A stretch of 64,000 bases of DNA from Marinobacter sp. S6332. GTDB taxonomy: Bacteria > Pseudomonadota > Gammaproteobacteria > Pseudomonadales > Oleiphilaceae. Position 1 is the stretch's first letter, and the number at the start of each line of letters is the position of its first letter. The notes under the pieces are model-generated. The model did no database searches and was not told where the DNA came from. It saw nothing but the letters and a program-made list of their open reading frames with translations. A program made the position numbers and the translations under genes. Positions 35,117 to 45,000 of the stretch are shown here, piece after piece. The stretch is from assembly GCF_023016045.1 (NCBI RefSeq), contig NZ_JALKAP010000015.1, positions 1 to 64,000 on the forward strand, given 5' to 3'.

Positions 35117-36212
35117 ATGTTTTCTGCACTGACCAACTTATTTCGACCGATCATGCGTTTGGGGCTTGTTTCTCAGATTGCTCTTGGCATTGTCGCCGGT
35201 GTTTTACTGGTGGTTGTATCACCTGATGCTGCTAGCTCGGTGGCGCTGCTTGGTCAGCTGTTTGTGAAGGCATTGAAAGCGGTCGCCCCGGTGTTGGTTT
35301 TTGTGTTGGTGGCGGCGGCCATTGCCGGCCACACTCAGGGGCAGCCCACCCACATACGTGGAGTGTTGCTGCTTTACATATTAGGAACACTTGCGGCAGC
35401 CGTGGTTGCTGTGGTCGCCAGCTTTCTGGTTCCAACTCAGCTATCGCTCGATTTGACCGGCGTCAGTGGTAATCCGCCGTCGAACATCGGCGAAATCCTT
35501 CATAATCTAGTGCTCAGCGCGGTAAGCAATCCGGTTCGAGCACTTATGGAGTCCAATTTTATTGCCATACTTGTCTGGGCGGTTGGTTTCGGGTTTATGC
35601 TCCGTACAGCCAGCGATACCACTCAGCAAGGCCTTCAAGACTTGTCTGACGCCATCTCCGGGATTGTTCGTGGCTCTGGTTACGAATCCACTCATTGTTT
35701 TCTGGCAGATTCGCAGCAATCCCTATCCGTTGGTGTTTGAGTGCTTGCGGGGCAGTGCGATTACGGCCTTTTTTACGCGCAGTTCTGCAGCTAATATCCC
35801 CGTTAATCTGGAGCTGTCGGAGCGCCTGAAACTGGATCCCGACACCTACTCGATTTCTATCCCTCTCGGTGCCACGGTAAACATGGCTGGCGCGGCGATT
35901 ACCATTTCTGTGATTACCCTCGCTACGGCGCATACGCTTGGAATCCCGGTGGATTTTGGAACGGCGCTCCTACTTTGCGTCGTCTCGGCATTGGCAGCCT
36001 GTGGTGTGTCTGGCGTTGCTGGTGGGTCGCTTCTGCTGATCCCCCTGGCAACCAGTTTGTTCGGAATTCCAACGGAAGTAGCCATGCAAGCGGTTGCGAT
36101 TGGTTTTGTGATTAGCGTGGTCCAAGATTCTATGGAGACAGCGCTGAACTCATCTACTGATGTATTATTTACCGCAGCTGCTTGTCGACGGGCTGACGCC
36201 AAGCAGCGTTAA
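35117..36212 (+). pseudogene. sstT: sstT, Na+/serine-threonine symporter, internal deletion and frameshift
   Basis: The N-terminal half (from ATG 35117) and the C-terminal half match SstT closely. The first ends with DAISGIV, and the second resumes with [16 protein letters not shown] in another frame. It then keeps the conserved blocks [30 protein letters not shown] and [18 protein letters not shown]. coli SstT has about 45 more residues between those points, and the total span (1096 bases) is not a multiple of three. A deletion near 35665-35675 therefore removed part of the transporter and shifted the frame. The upstream frame stops at 35740. The gene should be non-functional unless the deletion is a sequencing error. 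Confidence 0.8.
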
Positions 36213-36256
36213 GCTATCTATGGAAAACCAGCGGTCGTTGGACAGAGCTAACTATG

Positions 36257-38299
36257 TTAGAAGCTCAACTCCAACCCTGCATACCAAGTACGGCCGGCAG
36301 CCGGCTCATAATAGCGGTCATTGCTGGCGTTGATTCGAACGTTGGCAAAATGATTTCTGTCCGTCAGGTTGCGAACGCCTGCAAAACCTTTGAGGAGAAG
36401 CTTTCTTCCTACGTAAAACGTGTTCCCGCCACGCAGGTTGGCCAACCAGTAGTCCTCAACTTTCACGCTGTTCGCATCATCCGCAAACGTGCTTCCGACA
36501 TAGCGGGTTTCTAACGTTACAAAGGTGCCACCCAAGCCCTGCCACTGTAGTCGGTTGGACCAGAGTTGTTCTGGCAGTCCCGGCAGCCGGTTTCCACGAT
36601 AATCGTTGCCGCCTGATGTGTACTCATCAAATGTGTAGTCCGCCAAGGTGAGGGCAGTTTCAAGCCGCCAACTTTGGTTAAGCAGCCAGCCCGCCGTGGC
36701 TTCTATGCCTTTTCTCGTTGTGTCTCCGGCATTGCGGTAGAAGGTTCTGTCATCAGGCCCGGGTAGCTGGTAGGGAATTAGCTCATCGCGAACATCTACC
36801 CAAAACAATGTGAGGTCGTAATCCATTCCGTAATCAAAGGCACCACGCAGTCCCAGTTCATGATTGAGGGATTTTTGCGGTTGAGTATCAGGGTTTAGCC
36901 CGCCTACGCCGGATGGGTTGGCGAATTCCGAGAAGGTTGGGGTCTCAAAGGCGGTACTGATATTGGTAAAAATTTGGTGGTTAGGCAGGTAGCGATAGCT
37001 TAACCCTGCAGAACCGCTCCATTCCCTGAAGGTGCGATCCCCACTTTGGTCTCCATCGAAAAGATACTCGTCGGAAACGTCCATCTGAATTCGATCGAAT
37101 CGACCGCCAATGGATAGAATCAGCTGGTCCGTTAAGTTCAAGTCGCCCTGAGCGAAGGTGCTCAAGGAGGTGGCAGTTTGAAGCTCATCTGCGGTTAATC
37201 CCTGCAAATCACCACCGAAACTCATTTGTGTTCGAATGCGGTCGTCCCGTTGTTCCCGGGCTTCCACTCCAGCTACATATCGAAACGGCAAACCTGCAAC
37301 CTTGAATGACTGGCGATAGTCTGTGCTCGCCCCGAAGTAGTCTCTGTTGTAGTCAATACGGCTGGGACCAGGAAAAGGAAGCTGCTGTTCGAAGTTGCGC
37401 CGCAGGTAGTAAACCTTCCCACGCAGTTCCCCAGCGCCAGCTGAAAGATCCTGGTATTGCAGGCCAATTACCTGCTGGTCTACGGTTTGCCCTGTGTCAT
37501 ATTCCTCGGTGAAACGCCCAGCTTGGGTTCTGTCTTCAGCGACCTGTTCTGCGGTAAGGGCGCCCGGATCTTGTGAGCGTGGGTTATCAAGCAAGTTGAT
37601 GATGGTCGTGATGGAACGATCGCTGTCCATTTGCCAACGTAGCTTTGAATTGAACAGGTATTTTTCGACTTCTGCCTGATCGCGGTAGCCTTCGTAGTTC
37701 AAGGCCGAGAGGTTCACATTGTGTGACCAGTTCCCAGCGCTGCCACTGTTGCTGAGGGAAAGTTTGCCGAAGCGGTTGCTTCCACCCGTAGCGCGAACTG
37801 AGGTCTGGTCCGGGTTCCTTTGCCCGTCTGTCGTGGCCACGCTGATTACACCGCCTGCAGCATTTCCGTACAAAACCGAAGCAGGGCCTCGAATAACCTC
37901 TATGCGCTCAGCGCTGTCCAGATCGATAGCGTCTAACTGTGCCTGCCCGTCAGGCAAGGTGTAGGGAATCCCATCTACTACAATCATTACACCCCGAACG
38001 CCAAAAGGTGCGCGGGAACCAAAGCCCCGTATTGCTACTCGCTCTCCCTGAGCATAGTTTTCCTGATTCTGCAGATAAATACCTGGCACCTGACTCAAGG
38101 TTTCATCGAGTTTCAACATGGGTTGGCCATTTTTAATGGCTTCAGACCTTATAACCGACATGGATACGGGCGTTTCGTATAGCTCTCGCTCTATTACCGG
38201 TGCTGTAACGGTGATGACTGCACCAGATTCGGCATGAGCCGCAAAGGGGATGGCTGTAAGCCCAATCAAGCAGACAATGGCAGAGTTAGTGTTTTTCAT
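36257..38299 (-). CDS. TonB-dependent receptor, PqqU/YncD-like
   Basis: The 680-residue protein has a signal peptide (about 1-23), a plug domain (about 30-150) and a 22-strand barrel ending in a C-terminal Phe. The plug reads ENYAQGERVAIRGFGSR, then VDGIPYTLPDGQAQ and VIRGPASVLYGNAAGGV. The C-terminus holds NDRYYEPAAGRTWYAGL. From memory E. coli YncD (PqqU) has very similar stretches in the same order, and that receptor imports pyrroloquinoline quinone. The match is at family level, and iron-complex receptors share part of it. Its place just left of a PQQ-dependent ethanol oxidation locus supports a role in PQQ capture. Confidence 0.8.
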   Translation of the reverse strand: MKNTNSAIVCLIGLTAIPFAAHAESGAVITVTAPVIERELYETPVSMSVIRSEAIKNGQPMLKLDETLSQVPGIYLQNQENYAQGERVAIRGFGSRAPFGVRGVMIVVDGIPYTLPDGQAQLDAIDLDSAERIEVIRGPASVLYGNAAGGVISVATTDGQRNPDQTSVRATGGSNRFGKLSLSNSGSAGNWSHNVNLSALNYEGYRDQAEVEKYLFNSKLRWQMDSDRSITTIINLLDNPRSQDPGALTAEQVAEDRTQAGRFTEEYDTGQTVDQQVIGLQYQDLSAGAGELRGKVYYLRRNFEQQLPFPGPSRIDYNRDYFGASTDYRQSFKVAGLPFRYVAGVEAREQRDDRIRTQMSFGGDLQGLTADELQTATSLSTFAQGDLNLTDQLILSIGGRFDRIQMDVSDEYLFDGDQSGDRTFREWSGSAGLSYRYLPNHQIFTNISTAFETPTFSEFANPSGVGGLNPDTQPQKSLNHELGLRGAFDYGMDYDLTLFWVDVRDELIPYQLPGPDDRTFYRNAGDTTRKGIEATAGWLLNQSWRLETALTLADYTFDEYTSGGNDYRGNRLPGLPEQLWSNRLQWQGLGGTFVTLETRYVGSTFADDANSVKVEDYWLANLRGGNTFYVGRKLLLKGFAGVRNLTDRNHFANVRINASNDRYYEPAAGRTWYAGLELSF

Positions 38300-38596
38300 T
38301 ACGCTGGCCTCAAGGAGTCGTTAACCCGTATCGACTGTTGTAGTAGTACCGGGATACATACTTTCAGTGATCACCCTTCGGCCTCAATGGGCCTTTCTGG
38401 TCGTAATTCTTCGAAATGAAGCGACCAAAGGAGTACAGCCAAAGTAGGTCTTAGTCCCAAAGTTCTGTTTGTCCTGCCTTCTAAATGATCATTAAACCAG
38501 CCCCCTTGGCCGATTTCTCCCATTGCTTTGATAGCACAGCATGAGGTTACACCTGCTAACCAACCGTGCAGGAATTTAAAATGGACTGGGGGATTT

Positions 38597-39697
38597 ATGA
38601 ACAATAACAATTTGAAAAAGTCAGCCATGGTTTTGGCAATAACGTCTGCTCTGGGCACAAGCATGGGTGCCAGCGCTTCCGTCGATTTGTATAACGAAGA
38701 TGGTACGTCCTTTTCTGTAGATGGCTACTTCAACGCGTTTTACGTAACCCGTGAGGATGAAGTTCCAGACACACGTGATACCCGAATCAAAATGGGCTTC
38801 CTGCCAAATACTATTGGCTTTAACTTCACCAAGGAAATGGGCGACCTGGTGTTGGGTGGTCGATCGTCATTCTGGACAACCATAAACGATAGTCTTGATT
38901 CCCCAACCGATACGGCAATTGATGTTCGCCAATTTTACGCGACTGTGGATGGGGCATTTGGCCAGGTGCTGATGGGTAAAGATTTCGGCCTTTTCGCTCG
39001 CTCGAATATCTTCATTGATGAAATCTTGATGGGGTTTGGCTCTCCGGGCGCGGCGGGTGGCGTGTCCTTTGGCAATATTCGAGCAGGCTACCCGTACCCA
39101 ACGCCTTCCGCCCAGATAACCTATCGTTCTCCAGACCTAAGTGGGTTCCAGATTGCCGTAGGTGCTCTGGACCCAGCTGACACGGTAACGGGAGCAGGTG
39201 ATGAGAACTCTGCACCGCGGATGGAATCAGAGATTACCTATACAGTTGATCTTGATGGTGTTGTGCTAACCGGCTGGCTGAATGGCCGGTATCAGTCCTC
39301 AACCAACGGAAACACCACCATTGATAGTTCCGGCGTCGGTTATGGCGTAAAAGGCTCAGTTGCCGGTTTTACACTTGCTGCCTCGGGGTTCGATTCGAAA
39401 GGCAATAGCCCGGTACTGGTTGTGAATGAAGCGCTAACGGAAGACCGTTCAGACGGTTATTTGATTCAGACTTCTTACGCTTTTGGTCCAAACAAGATTG
39501 TGTTGTCCCATGGAAAAACCGACGCAGAAATCCTGAATCTAAAAACCGAAAGCAACACGTTTGGCTTCTTCCACGATGTGAACAGCAACTTCAAGTTGGT
39601 GGCCGAGTACAACATGTACGAGGATAAAAACCGAGCATCTGGCGTGATAAGCACCGACACAGACACAATTGCTATTGGCGCTATTGTTAACTTTTGA
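38597..39697 (+). CDS. Gram-negative porin
   Basis: From the ATG at 38597 (GGGGG just upstream) the 366-residue product has a Sec signal ending ASA, then alternating amphipathic strands typical of a 16-strand porin. These include a DGYFNAFYVTREDE start and a C-terminal strand ending IGAIVNF with terminal Phe. It should form a trimeric outer membrane channel for small solutes. A strong terminator follows. The frame before the ATG (to 38528) is short and unlikely to be translated. Confidence 0.85.
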   Translation: MNNNNLKKSAMVLAITSALGTSMGASASVDLYNEDGTSFSVDGYFNAFYVTREDEVPDTRDTRIKMGFLPNTIGFNFTKEMGDLVLGGRSSFWTTINDSLDSPTDTAIDVRQFYATVDGAFGQVLMGKDFGLFARSNIFIDEILMGFGSPGAAGGVSFGNIRAGYPYPTPSAQITYRSPDLSGFQIAVGALDPADTVTGAGDENSAPRMESEITYTVDLDGVVLTGWLNGRYQSSTNGNTTIDSSGVGYGVKGSVAGFTLAASGFDSKGNSPVLVVNEALTEDRSDGYLIQTSYAFGPNKIVLSHGKTDAEILNLKTESNTFGFFHDVNSNFKLVAEYNMYEDKNRASGVISTDTDTIAIGAIVNF

Positions 39698-39719
39698 TTT
39701 TATGCGATTGCGGCTGATT

Positions 39720-39755
39720 AAGCGGGCGGCACAACAGCGTGTGTGCCGCCCGCTT
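39720..39755 (+). terminator. Strong hairpin terminator after the porin gene
   Basis: AAGCGGGCGGCACA (39720-39733) and TGTGCCGCCCGCTT (39742-39755) pair perfectly over 14 bases with an eight-base loop. The stem starts about 20 bases after the porin stop. It ends with TT, so the T tract is short, but the stem is strong. Confidence 0.7.
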
Positions 39756-39951
39756 ATCAAGGCTGCTAATACCAAAGTACTGGCTTTTGCTCATGCCAAG
39801 CCATCGTGTCTTACGGGTTCGTTTTAATGCCTTATTAAACATAAGGTTATAGTGATTGCTTTGAGTCAATCAAAAGCACTGAAGTCGCATTGGCGTGTTA
39901 TCTGGATACCGTAAAATTTAGAGACAGCTATTCCCAGTGGAACCAACCTCT

Positions 39952-41106
39952 ATGACGTCAGTATCAACCCCGCCTGCAGTACAAGTTGCAAGTTCCGGTA
40001 TCCGAGCCCCGAGCTTAGCCGCACGGGATCTAGCCAGCCAACTTCTGCACGAACACTTGGGCCATGTGTTGTTCTTTTGCTCTGCGGAGTATGACCTTGC
40101 CCAGCTCGGCTTGGCTCTTGAGCGTGAGTTTGCAGGCGTCGGACTATCAGGATGTACGTCAGCAGGTGAGATCACCGCACAGGGATACGACCGTGGCAGC
40201 ATTACAGCCATCGGTTTCGATCGCCGATATTTCGCGCTTGAGAGTGCATTGATCGGGGAAATGGATCGATTTACCTTGAGGGATGCCCAGAGTGTGATTG
40301 ATGACCTGCTTTCTGGATGCCGAGACCGGAAGCTTGCCCCGATAAAGGGAAACACCTTTGCATTAACGCTATTGGATGGGCTCTCAAGCCGTGAGGAGTT
40401 AGTGCTGGCAGCCTTGAACTCTGTGCTTGGCAGCATTCCCCAATTTGGCGGTTCAGCGGGTGATGATGAACACTTGGCAGACACCTATGTCTTCCACCAG
40501 GGGCGCTTTCATGCCGGAGCAGCAACCGTATTGTTGATTAATACGCCTTTGGATTTCCGGGTGTTTACTACCCATCACTTGGTTGAAGGTAGCGAAAAGC
40601 TTGTTGTAACCCATGCGAGTTCAGATACCCGCACTGTATACGAACTCAACGCCGAGCCCGCCGCAGAAGCCTACGCCCGTGCGGTTGGCGTAACAGTCGA
40701 TGCGTTGAGCCGGGAGGTTTTTGCACTACAGCCCCTGGGCGTAAAGATTGGAAGTAATTACTTTGTACGCTCAATCCAACGGGTTAACCCTGATAAAAGC
40801 CTGACTTTTTACTGCGCCGTGGAAACGGGAATTGTGATGACGGCCATGGCGCAAGGCTCGCTGCTCGGAGCCGTGCGGGATCAGCTGGAAGACTCCGAGC
40901 GGGTTGTCGGTAAACCCTTGGTGACTATCGGATGTGATTGCTTTTTGCGCAGATTGGAGTCAGAGCTGACTGGTCAATCAGAGGCAGTTTCAGGCTTTTT
41001 AAGCCGCCATAAAGTGGTTGGATTCAATACTTACGGTGAGCAGTACAACGGAATGCACATCAACCAGACATTTACGGGGGTGGTCATTGGTCAACCCGAT
41101 CGCTAG
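39952..41106 (+). CDS. nosP: NosP-like FIST-domain nitric oxide sensor
   Basis: The protein (384 residues from ATG 39952; GTG 39937 would add five) has a FIST N domain (about 35-230; VGLSGCTSAGEI, then GGSAGDDE) and a FIST C domain (about 235-375; AYARAVGV, HKVVGFNTYGEQYNG). In P. aeruginosa, NosP (PA1975) is a heme-binding FIST protein that senses NO and inhibits the kinase NahK (PA1976), encoded next to it. The same pairing exists here, with the kinase gene overlapping the 3' end. The role is known from that homologue and should carry over. Heme ligands cannot be read from the sequence. Confidence 0.85.
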   Translation: MTSVSTPPAVQVASSGIRAPSLAARDLASQLLHEHLGHVLFFCSAEYDLAQLGLALEREFAGVGLSGCTSAGEITAQGYDRGSITAIGFDRRYFALESALIGEMDRFTLRDAQSVIDDLLSGCRDRKLAPIKGNTFALTLLDGLSSREELVLAALNSVLGSIPQFGGSAGDDEHLADTYVFHQGRFHAGAATVLLINTPLDFRVFTTHHLVEGSEKLVVTHASSDTRTVYELNAEPAAEAYARAVGVTVDALSREVFALQPLGVKIGSNYFVRSIQRVNPDKSLTFYCAVETGIVMTAMAQGSLLGAVRDQLEDSERVVGKPLVTIGCDCFLRRLESELTGQSEAVSGFLSRHKVVGFNTYGEQYNGMHINQTFTGVVIGQPDR

Positions 41107-43345
41107 TGCCAACGAACACTTGTTTGTAGCTTCAAGCAAGGAAGCCTGTCTGGCGACAGAGGCCCTGCAGCAAAAAGTTGCACATTTAGAGGCCGACAAT
41201 GAACGTTTGCGAAAAATCAGGGACGCCCTGATCGTTCGGGTTGAATCGGGATCTGTATACAAGCCTGAGCCCTACGCGGCGTTTGAGCACTCTGTTGTGC
41301 TGGCGGAACAGGTGCGTGAACGCACCGAAGCCCTGACCCATGCCCGCGAGGAGGCGGAGACTACTCGCCAACGCCTAAGTGATGCTATCGAGAGTATTGC
41401 TGATGGCTTTGTGCTTTTTGATCATGACCACCGTTTGATTCAAAGCAACAGCCGTTTTCGAAGTTATTGGCGTCAGGCAGGAGTGGCCATGCCTTCGCCC
41501 GGCACCCATATCAATGATGTTCGCGCACTTGCCATGAACTCCGGAATGATCCTCGAGGAACACAGCGAACCAGGCTCTGAGGGTGAAGTGTTTTTACTCA
41601 GCAATGAGCGCTGGGTGCAAATGACCGAACGCCCCACCCGTGAGGGCGGTTTGGTTGTGCTTTACTCAGATATTACCGACGTAAAAAACAGCGAAATGGC
41701 GCGCCGTTTGAGTGCACTGGAGGAAAGCGAGCGCTGGATTAGGGTTGTGACCGACCATGTGCCGGCGCTGATCGCCTATGTAGGTGCAGACAACAGCATT
41801 CAGTTTTGTAATCAGGTTTATGCCGCTTGGTACGGACGCGGTGGCGAATCGCCTTTGGGCAAACGCTTGAGCGATATCCATCATCCGCATTTGTATGAGC
41901 GGCTGAAACCGTACATAGAAAGTGTAATGTCTGGAAACAGCGTCACTTTTGAATTTGAAGAGTTCGGCGAGCAAGGCCAGGAACGCTATATGCTTCGCTC
42001 ATACGTGCCTAATTTTGGCGAGCAGGGTGAGATTGCCGGTTTTTTTGTTCTCATCAGGGATATCAGCGATCGGCGCAAAGCTGCGGAGGCCCTTGAGCGA
42101 GCCTATGATGAACTGGAAGCCAGGGTAACAGAACGCACCCTGGCGCTGACAGACGCAAACACCCAATTGCGGCAAGAGATCGCAGAGCGCAATGCAGCAG
42201 AAGCGCGTTTGCGGGATGCGAAACTGGAGGCTGAACGTGCCAACCTTTCCAAGACAAAATTCCTGGCGGCCGTGAGCCACGACCTGTTGCAACCGCTGAA
42301 TGCTGCAAGGTTATTCACCAGCGCATTACAGGCGCACTCCTTCGGTCCAAGAGCCGAAGATCTGGTTCACTCGGTTAGTGCATCCCTGGATGATGTCGAG
42401 GGTCTGCTAGGCACCCTGGTCGACATATCCAAGCTGGATGCGGGGGTTATCAAGCCAGATGTGACTGCATTTGATCTGCGGGATCTTCTCATTAATATCG
42501 CGCGGGAATTTAGGCAGTTGGCGAATGCAGAAGGACTGCAGTTCGACTTCGTAGGAAGCTCCGCCATAGTTGAGTCGGATTCCCAGTTACTGGCACGGAT
42601 TCTTCGTAACTTCCTTACTAATGCAATCCGCTACACGGGCGAAGGCCGAGTGTTGCTTGGCTCTCGCAGGGAAGCCGGTTCCGTGGTGTTGCAGGTTTGG
42701 GATACAGGCCCGGGCATTCCACAGAATAAGTTGGTTGAGATATTTCAGGAATTTAAGCGTGTGCATCCAATGAATTCCCAGACGGATAAAGGGCTTGGGT
42801 TGGGCTTGGCGATAGTCGATAAAATCTCTCGAATAATGAACCACGAGGTCTGTGTGTCTTCGGAGGAAGGTAAGGGCTCTGTTTTCAGTGTTCGTGTACC
42901 TTTAGCCACACATAAGCCCAATCCAGCACTCGTTAAGCGGGATGCAATAACCCATATTGGCCAAGAACTGGATGGGTGCAGGTTATGGGTTGTCGATAAT
43001 GATTCTGCCATTTGCAACGGCATGAAGGTGGTGCTGGAGACGTGGGGTTGCGAGGTTATTACCGCAGTGTCTATGGCAGACTTGGAGCGCCAACTGGATC
43101 CATCAGAAGAGCCAGTGGATGTAATACTGGCAGACTATCATTTGGATAACGATGAGAACGGTGTCGATACAGTCGCCGCTATCAATGGGAGTCGGCGCAC
43201 GCCGGTGCCGGTTGTGATGATCACCGCGAACTACACCAATGAACTGAAGCAGCACATCCGTGAGTTGGGTTATGTGTTGATGAATAAGCCCGTGAAGCCA
43301 CTCAAGCTTCGCAGCGCTTTGAATCACATACTACGAAGCGGCTGA
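41087..43345 (+). CDS. nahK: NahK/ErcS'-like hybrid sensor histidine kinase
   Basis: The product is a cytoplasmic hybrid kinase. A short coiled coil leads to two PAS domains (about 95-200 and 225-345) and a second coiled coil. A HisKA domain follows with the phospho-His in SHDLLQPLNAARL (about 410), then an HATPase domain (RNFLTNAIRYT, DTGPGIP, GLGLGLAI) and a C-terminal receiver (DNDSA and phospho-acceptor in VILADYHLD). In Pseudomonas NahK is inhibited by NosP-NO and feeds a phosphorelay. It is also called ErcS' for its role in ethanol oxidation control. I chose TTG 41087, preceded by GGGGGTGG and overlapping nosP by 20 bases. A TTG at 41018 is the longest frame. Confidence 0.85.
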   Translation: MVNPIASANEHLFVASSKEACLATEALQQKVAHLEADNERLRKIRDALIVRVESGSVYKPEPYAAFEHSVVLAEQVRERTEALTHAREEAETTRQRLSDAIESIADGFVLFDHDHRLIQSNSRFRSYWRQAGVAMPSPGTHINDVRALAMNSGMILEEHSEPGSEGEVFLLSNERWVQMTERPTREGGLVVLYSDITDVKNSEMARRLSALEESERWIRVVTDHVPALIAYVGADNSIQFCNQVYAAWYGRGGESPLGKRLSDIHHPHLYERLKPYIESVMSGNSVTFEFEEFGEQGQERYMLRSYVPNFGEQGEIAGFFVLIRDISDRRKAAEALERAYDELEARVTERTLALTDANTQLRQEIAERNAAEARLRDAKLEAERANLSKTKFLAAVSHDLLQPLNAARLFTSALQAHSFGPRAEDLVHSVSASLDDVEGLLGTLVDISKLDAGVIKPDVTAFDLRDLLINIAREFRQLANAEGLQFDFVGSSAIVESDSQLLARILRNFLTNAIRYTGEGRVLLGSRREAGSVVLQVWDTGPGIPQNKLVEIFQEFKRVHPMNSQTDKGLGLGLAIVDKISRIMNHEVCVSSEEGKGSVFSVRVPLATHKPNPALVKRDAITHIGQELDGCRLWVVDNDSAICNGMKVVLETWGCEVITAVSMADLERQLDPSEEPVDVILADYHLDNDENGVDTVAAINGSRRTPVPVVMITANYTNELKQHIRELGYVLMNKPVKPLKLRSALNHILRSG

Positions 43346-43361
43346 GCTGTGAGTGCAGCTA

Positions 43362-44042
43362 CTAGCGTTTCAGATAGTGGCTGAAATCGACATCGCCTGC
43401 CGAAAGAATGGCCTGCACTCGGTTGTGTACACCCAGCTTTCGCAGAATTGCAGATACGTGGGCTTTAACCGTTGTCTCAGCAATATTGAGGTTGTAGGCA
43501 ATTTGCTTGTTGGATTCGCCTTTCGCCATACGCTCGAGCACCAGTAATTGGCGCCGCGTGAGGGAGTTCAACATTTCTGCAGAAACCGGGTTGTCATCAT
43601 TGCGGGTGCGCCGGTTGCTGTTGCTTTCTTTGCCAGTGCGAATGATATCTGATGGTAAATAAACATTACCGTTGAGAATCTGCTGAATCGCTTTAGTCAT
43701 CTCCTGCCGCGGCGAAGACTTGGTAATAAAGCCCACAGCACCATAAGTGATGGCCTGCAAAACCACCTGCTTATCTTCCTCTGCCGAGACAATAACCACT
43801 GGAATGGTTGGTGCTTCGTTTCGTAAAGTCATTAACCCGTTCAGCCCGTTCATGCCTGGCATATTCAAATCCAGAAGAATCAGGTCAAGATCATCGTTTT
43901 CGCGAGTCAGGGAAAGGGCGCTGTCCAGATCATCGGTTTGCAGAACCTCGCTACCTTCAACGCCAGACACAATAACGCTGCTTATAGCCTCGCGGAAAAG
44001 AGGGTGGTCGTCAGCGATTAGAATTTTATAAGTCGGCTCCAT
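43362..44042 (-). CDS. erbR: ErbR/AgmR-like LuxR-family response regulator
   Basis: The 226-residue regulator has a receiver domain (DDHP acidic pair; phospho-acceptor Asp in [12 protein letters not shown]; Lys in ITKSSP) and a LuxR-type HTH ([22 protein letters not shown]...). It matches the AgmR/ErbR regulator of ethanol oxidation in Pseudomonas in plan and neighbourhood. It is convergent with nahK, 16 bases apart. The ATG at 44042 gives a standard receiver start. An in-frame ATG at 44138, with GGGG upstream, would add 32 low-complexity residues and cannot be excluded. Confidence 0.85.
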   Translation of the reverse strand: MEPTYKILIADDHPLFREAISSVIVSGVEGSEVLQTDDLDSALSLTRENDDLDLILLDLNMPGMNGLNGLMTLRNEAPTIPVVIVSAEEDKQVVLQAITYGAVGFITKSSPRQEMTKAIQQILNGNVYLPSDIIRTGKESNSNRRTRNDDNPVSAEMLNSLTRRQLLVLERMAKGESNKQIAYNLNIAETTVKAHVSAILRKLGVHNRVQAILSAGDVDFSHYLKR

Positions 44043-44265
44043 TAAAGTGCCTGCCCGTTGGTCGTCAGTGGCGGAAGTAGTTTTCGAATTATGATAACTG
44101 GTTTCGTCTGCAAATGCGGTGCTGGCTTGGTTAAGCATGGCGAGGCCCCTGATTTTTGTTGTAGTTGTGCCATTACACGCCACTGTCGCTAGGAGTTGAA
44201 TGCGACCATTGCATCAAAAATTAGAGACTAAAGTACTATTTTTGACTTTTGTCAGAGATGAATCT

Positions 44266-44796
44266 TCAGAACTCCGGTGGGACAGGGGTAATTACCTGAA
44301 CAGGGAGATCAGAATTCTCCCAGGAATCTATGCCGTCTTTAAACCAGTACAGGTTGGTGAAACCAGCCAGGTGCAAGCGCCGGGTTGCGTTCCAGGAGAG
44401 CCAGCAGTCGGATTTACACATCACTACAACAGGATGGTCCAGGTTGTTGGTTGTAAGTTTGAGTGCATTTTCAACAAGGTAGTTCTGCCAGAGCTGGCTT
44501 AGCTCGCCGCGCCCGGTATTCGGCAGCCAGAAGGCACCAGGCACGGATGTATGAGGTTTTGTCTCGATGAATAGCCCGGCTCTGTATTCGGAGTTGATAA
44601 CATCAATCACTACTGGGTGCGGGCTTGATTTTAGTAGCGCTTGAAGCTCTTTCGTATTGATTGTTTCGGCGCCGAGCGCAGTGTCCGGCGTGGGGCTTCG
44701 GTAACGGTCTATCCGGTAGCCATCCGAAGAAAAAAGAGAGGTGGATGCCAGCACAGGCAGGGCAAAAACAAGCATGAGTAAACACAGAGCTTTCAT
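44266..44796 (-). CDS. PQQ-catabolism-associated CXXCW rhodanese-like protein
   Basis: The 176-residue protein has a Sec signal (cleavage after VLA) and a rhodanese-like fold with VVMCKSDCWLSWNATRRL near residue 122. The CxxCW motif defines a small family found with PQQ-dependent dehydrogenases. It should act in the periplasm, perhaps in assembly or redox handling of the quinoprotein or its cytochrome. The gene is in the same direction as erbR, with about 220 bases between. Its start region carries GTACTAA direct repeats that it shares with eraR. Confidence 0.88.
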   Translation of the reverse strand: MKALCLLMLVFALPVLASTSLFSSDGYRIDRYRSPTPDTALGAETINTKELQALLKSSPHPVVIDVINSEYRAGLFIETKPHTSVPGAFWLPNTGRGELSQLWQNYLVENALKLTTNNLDHPVVVMCKSDCWLSWNATRRLHLAGFTNLYWFKDGIDSWENSDLPVQVITPVPPEF

Positions 44797-44885
44797 CTTG
44801 GTGTTCCAGTAGCTTCACGAAGTGTATGTGCCAAATTACGTGAGCCTCAAAAGAGGGTAAATATTCGAAAAGTCGTAAATGAACC

Positions 44886-44906
44886 GTACTAAGTAGACAG
44901 TACTAA
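44886..44906. promoter_or_regulatory. GTACTAA tandem repeats between the rhodanese and eraR genes
   Basis: GTACTAA occurs at 44886-44892 and at 44900-44906, 14 bases apart, in the divergent promoter region. A third copy is at 50872-50878 before exaC, and a variant (GTACTAT) lies at 44233-44239 upstream of erbR. They may be binding sites of one of the LuxR-type regulators. This is a pattern reading only. Confidence 0.35.
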
Positions 44907-45000
44907 AGAACCATTTAGCCTGAGCGGGGGCGGGGTAGGATAAAGGCATCTTTTCTTAAGCCGGGTCTGAATTAGGCCGGGCGTTTAGAGGTAATGCCCC

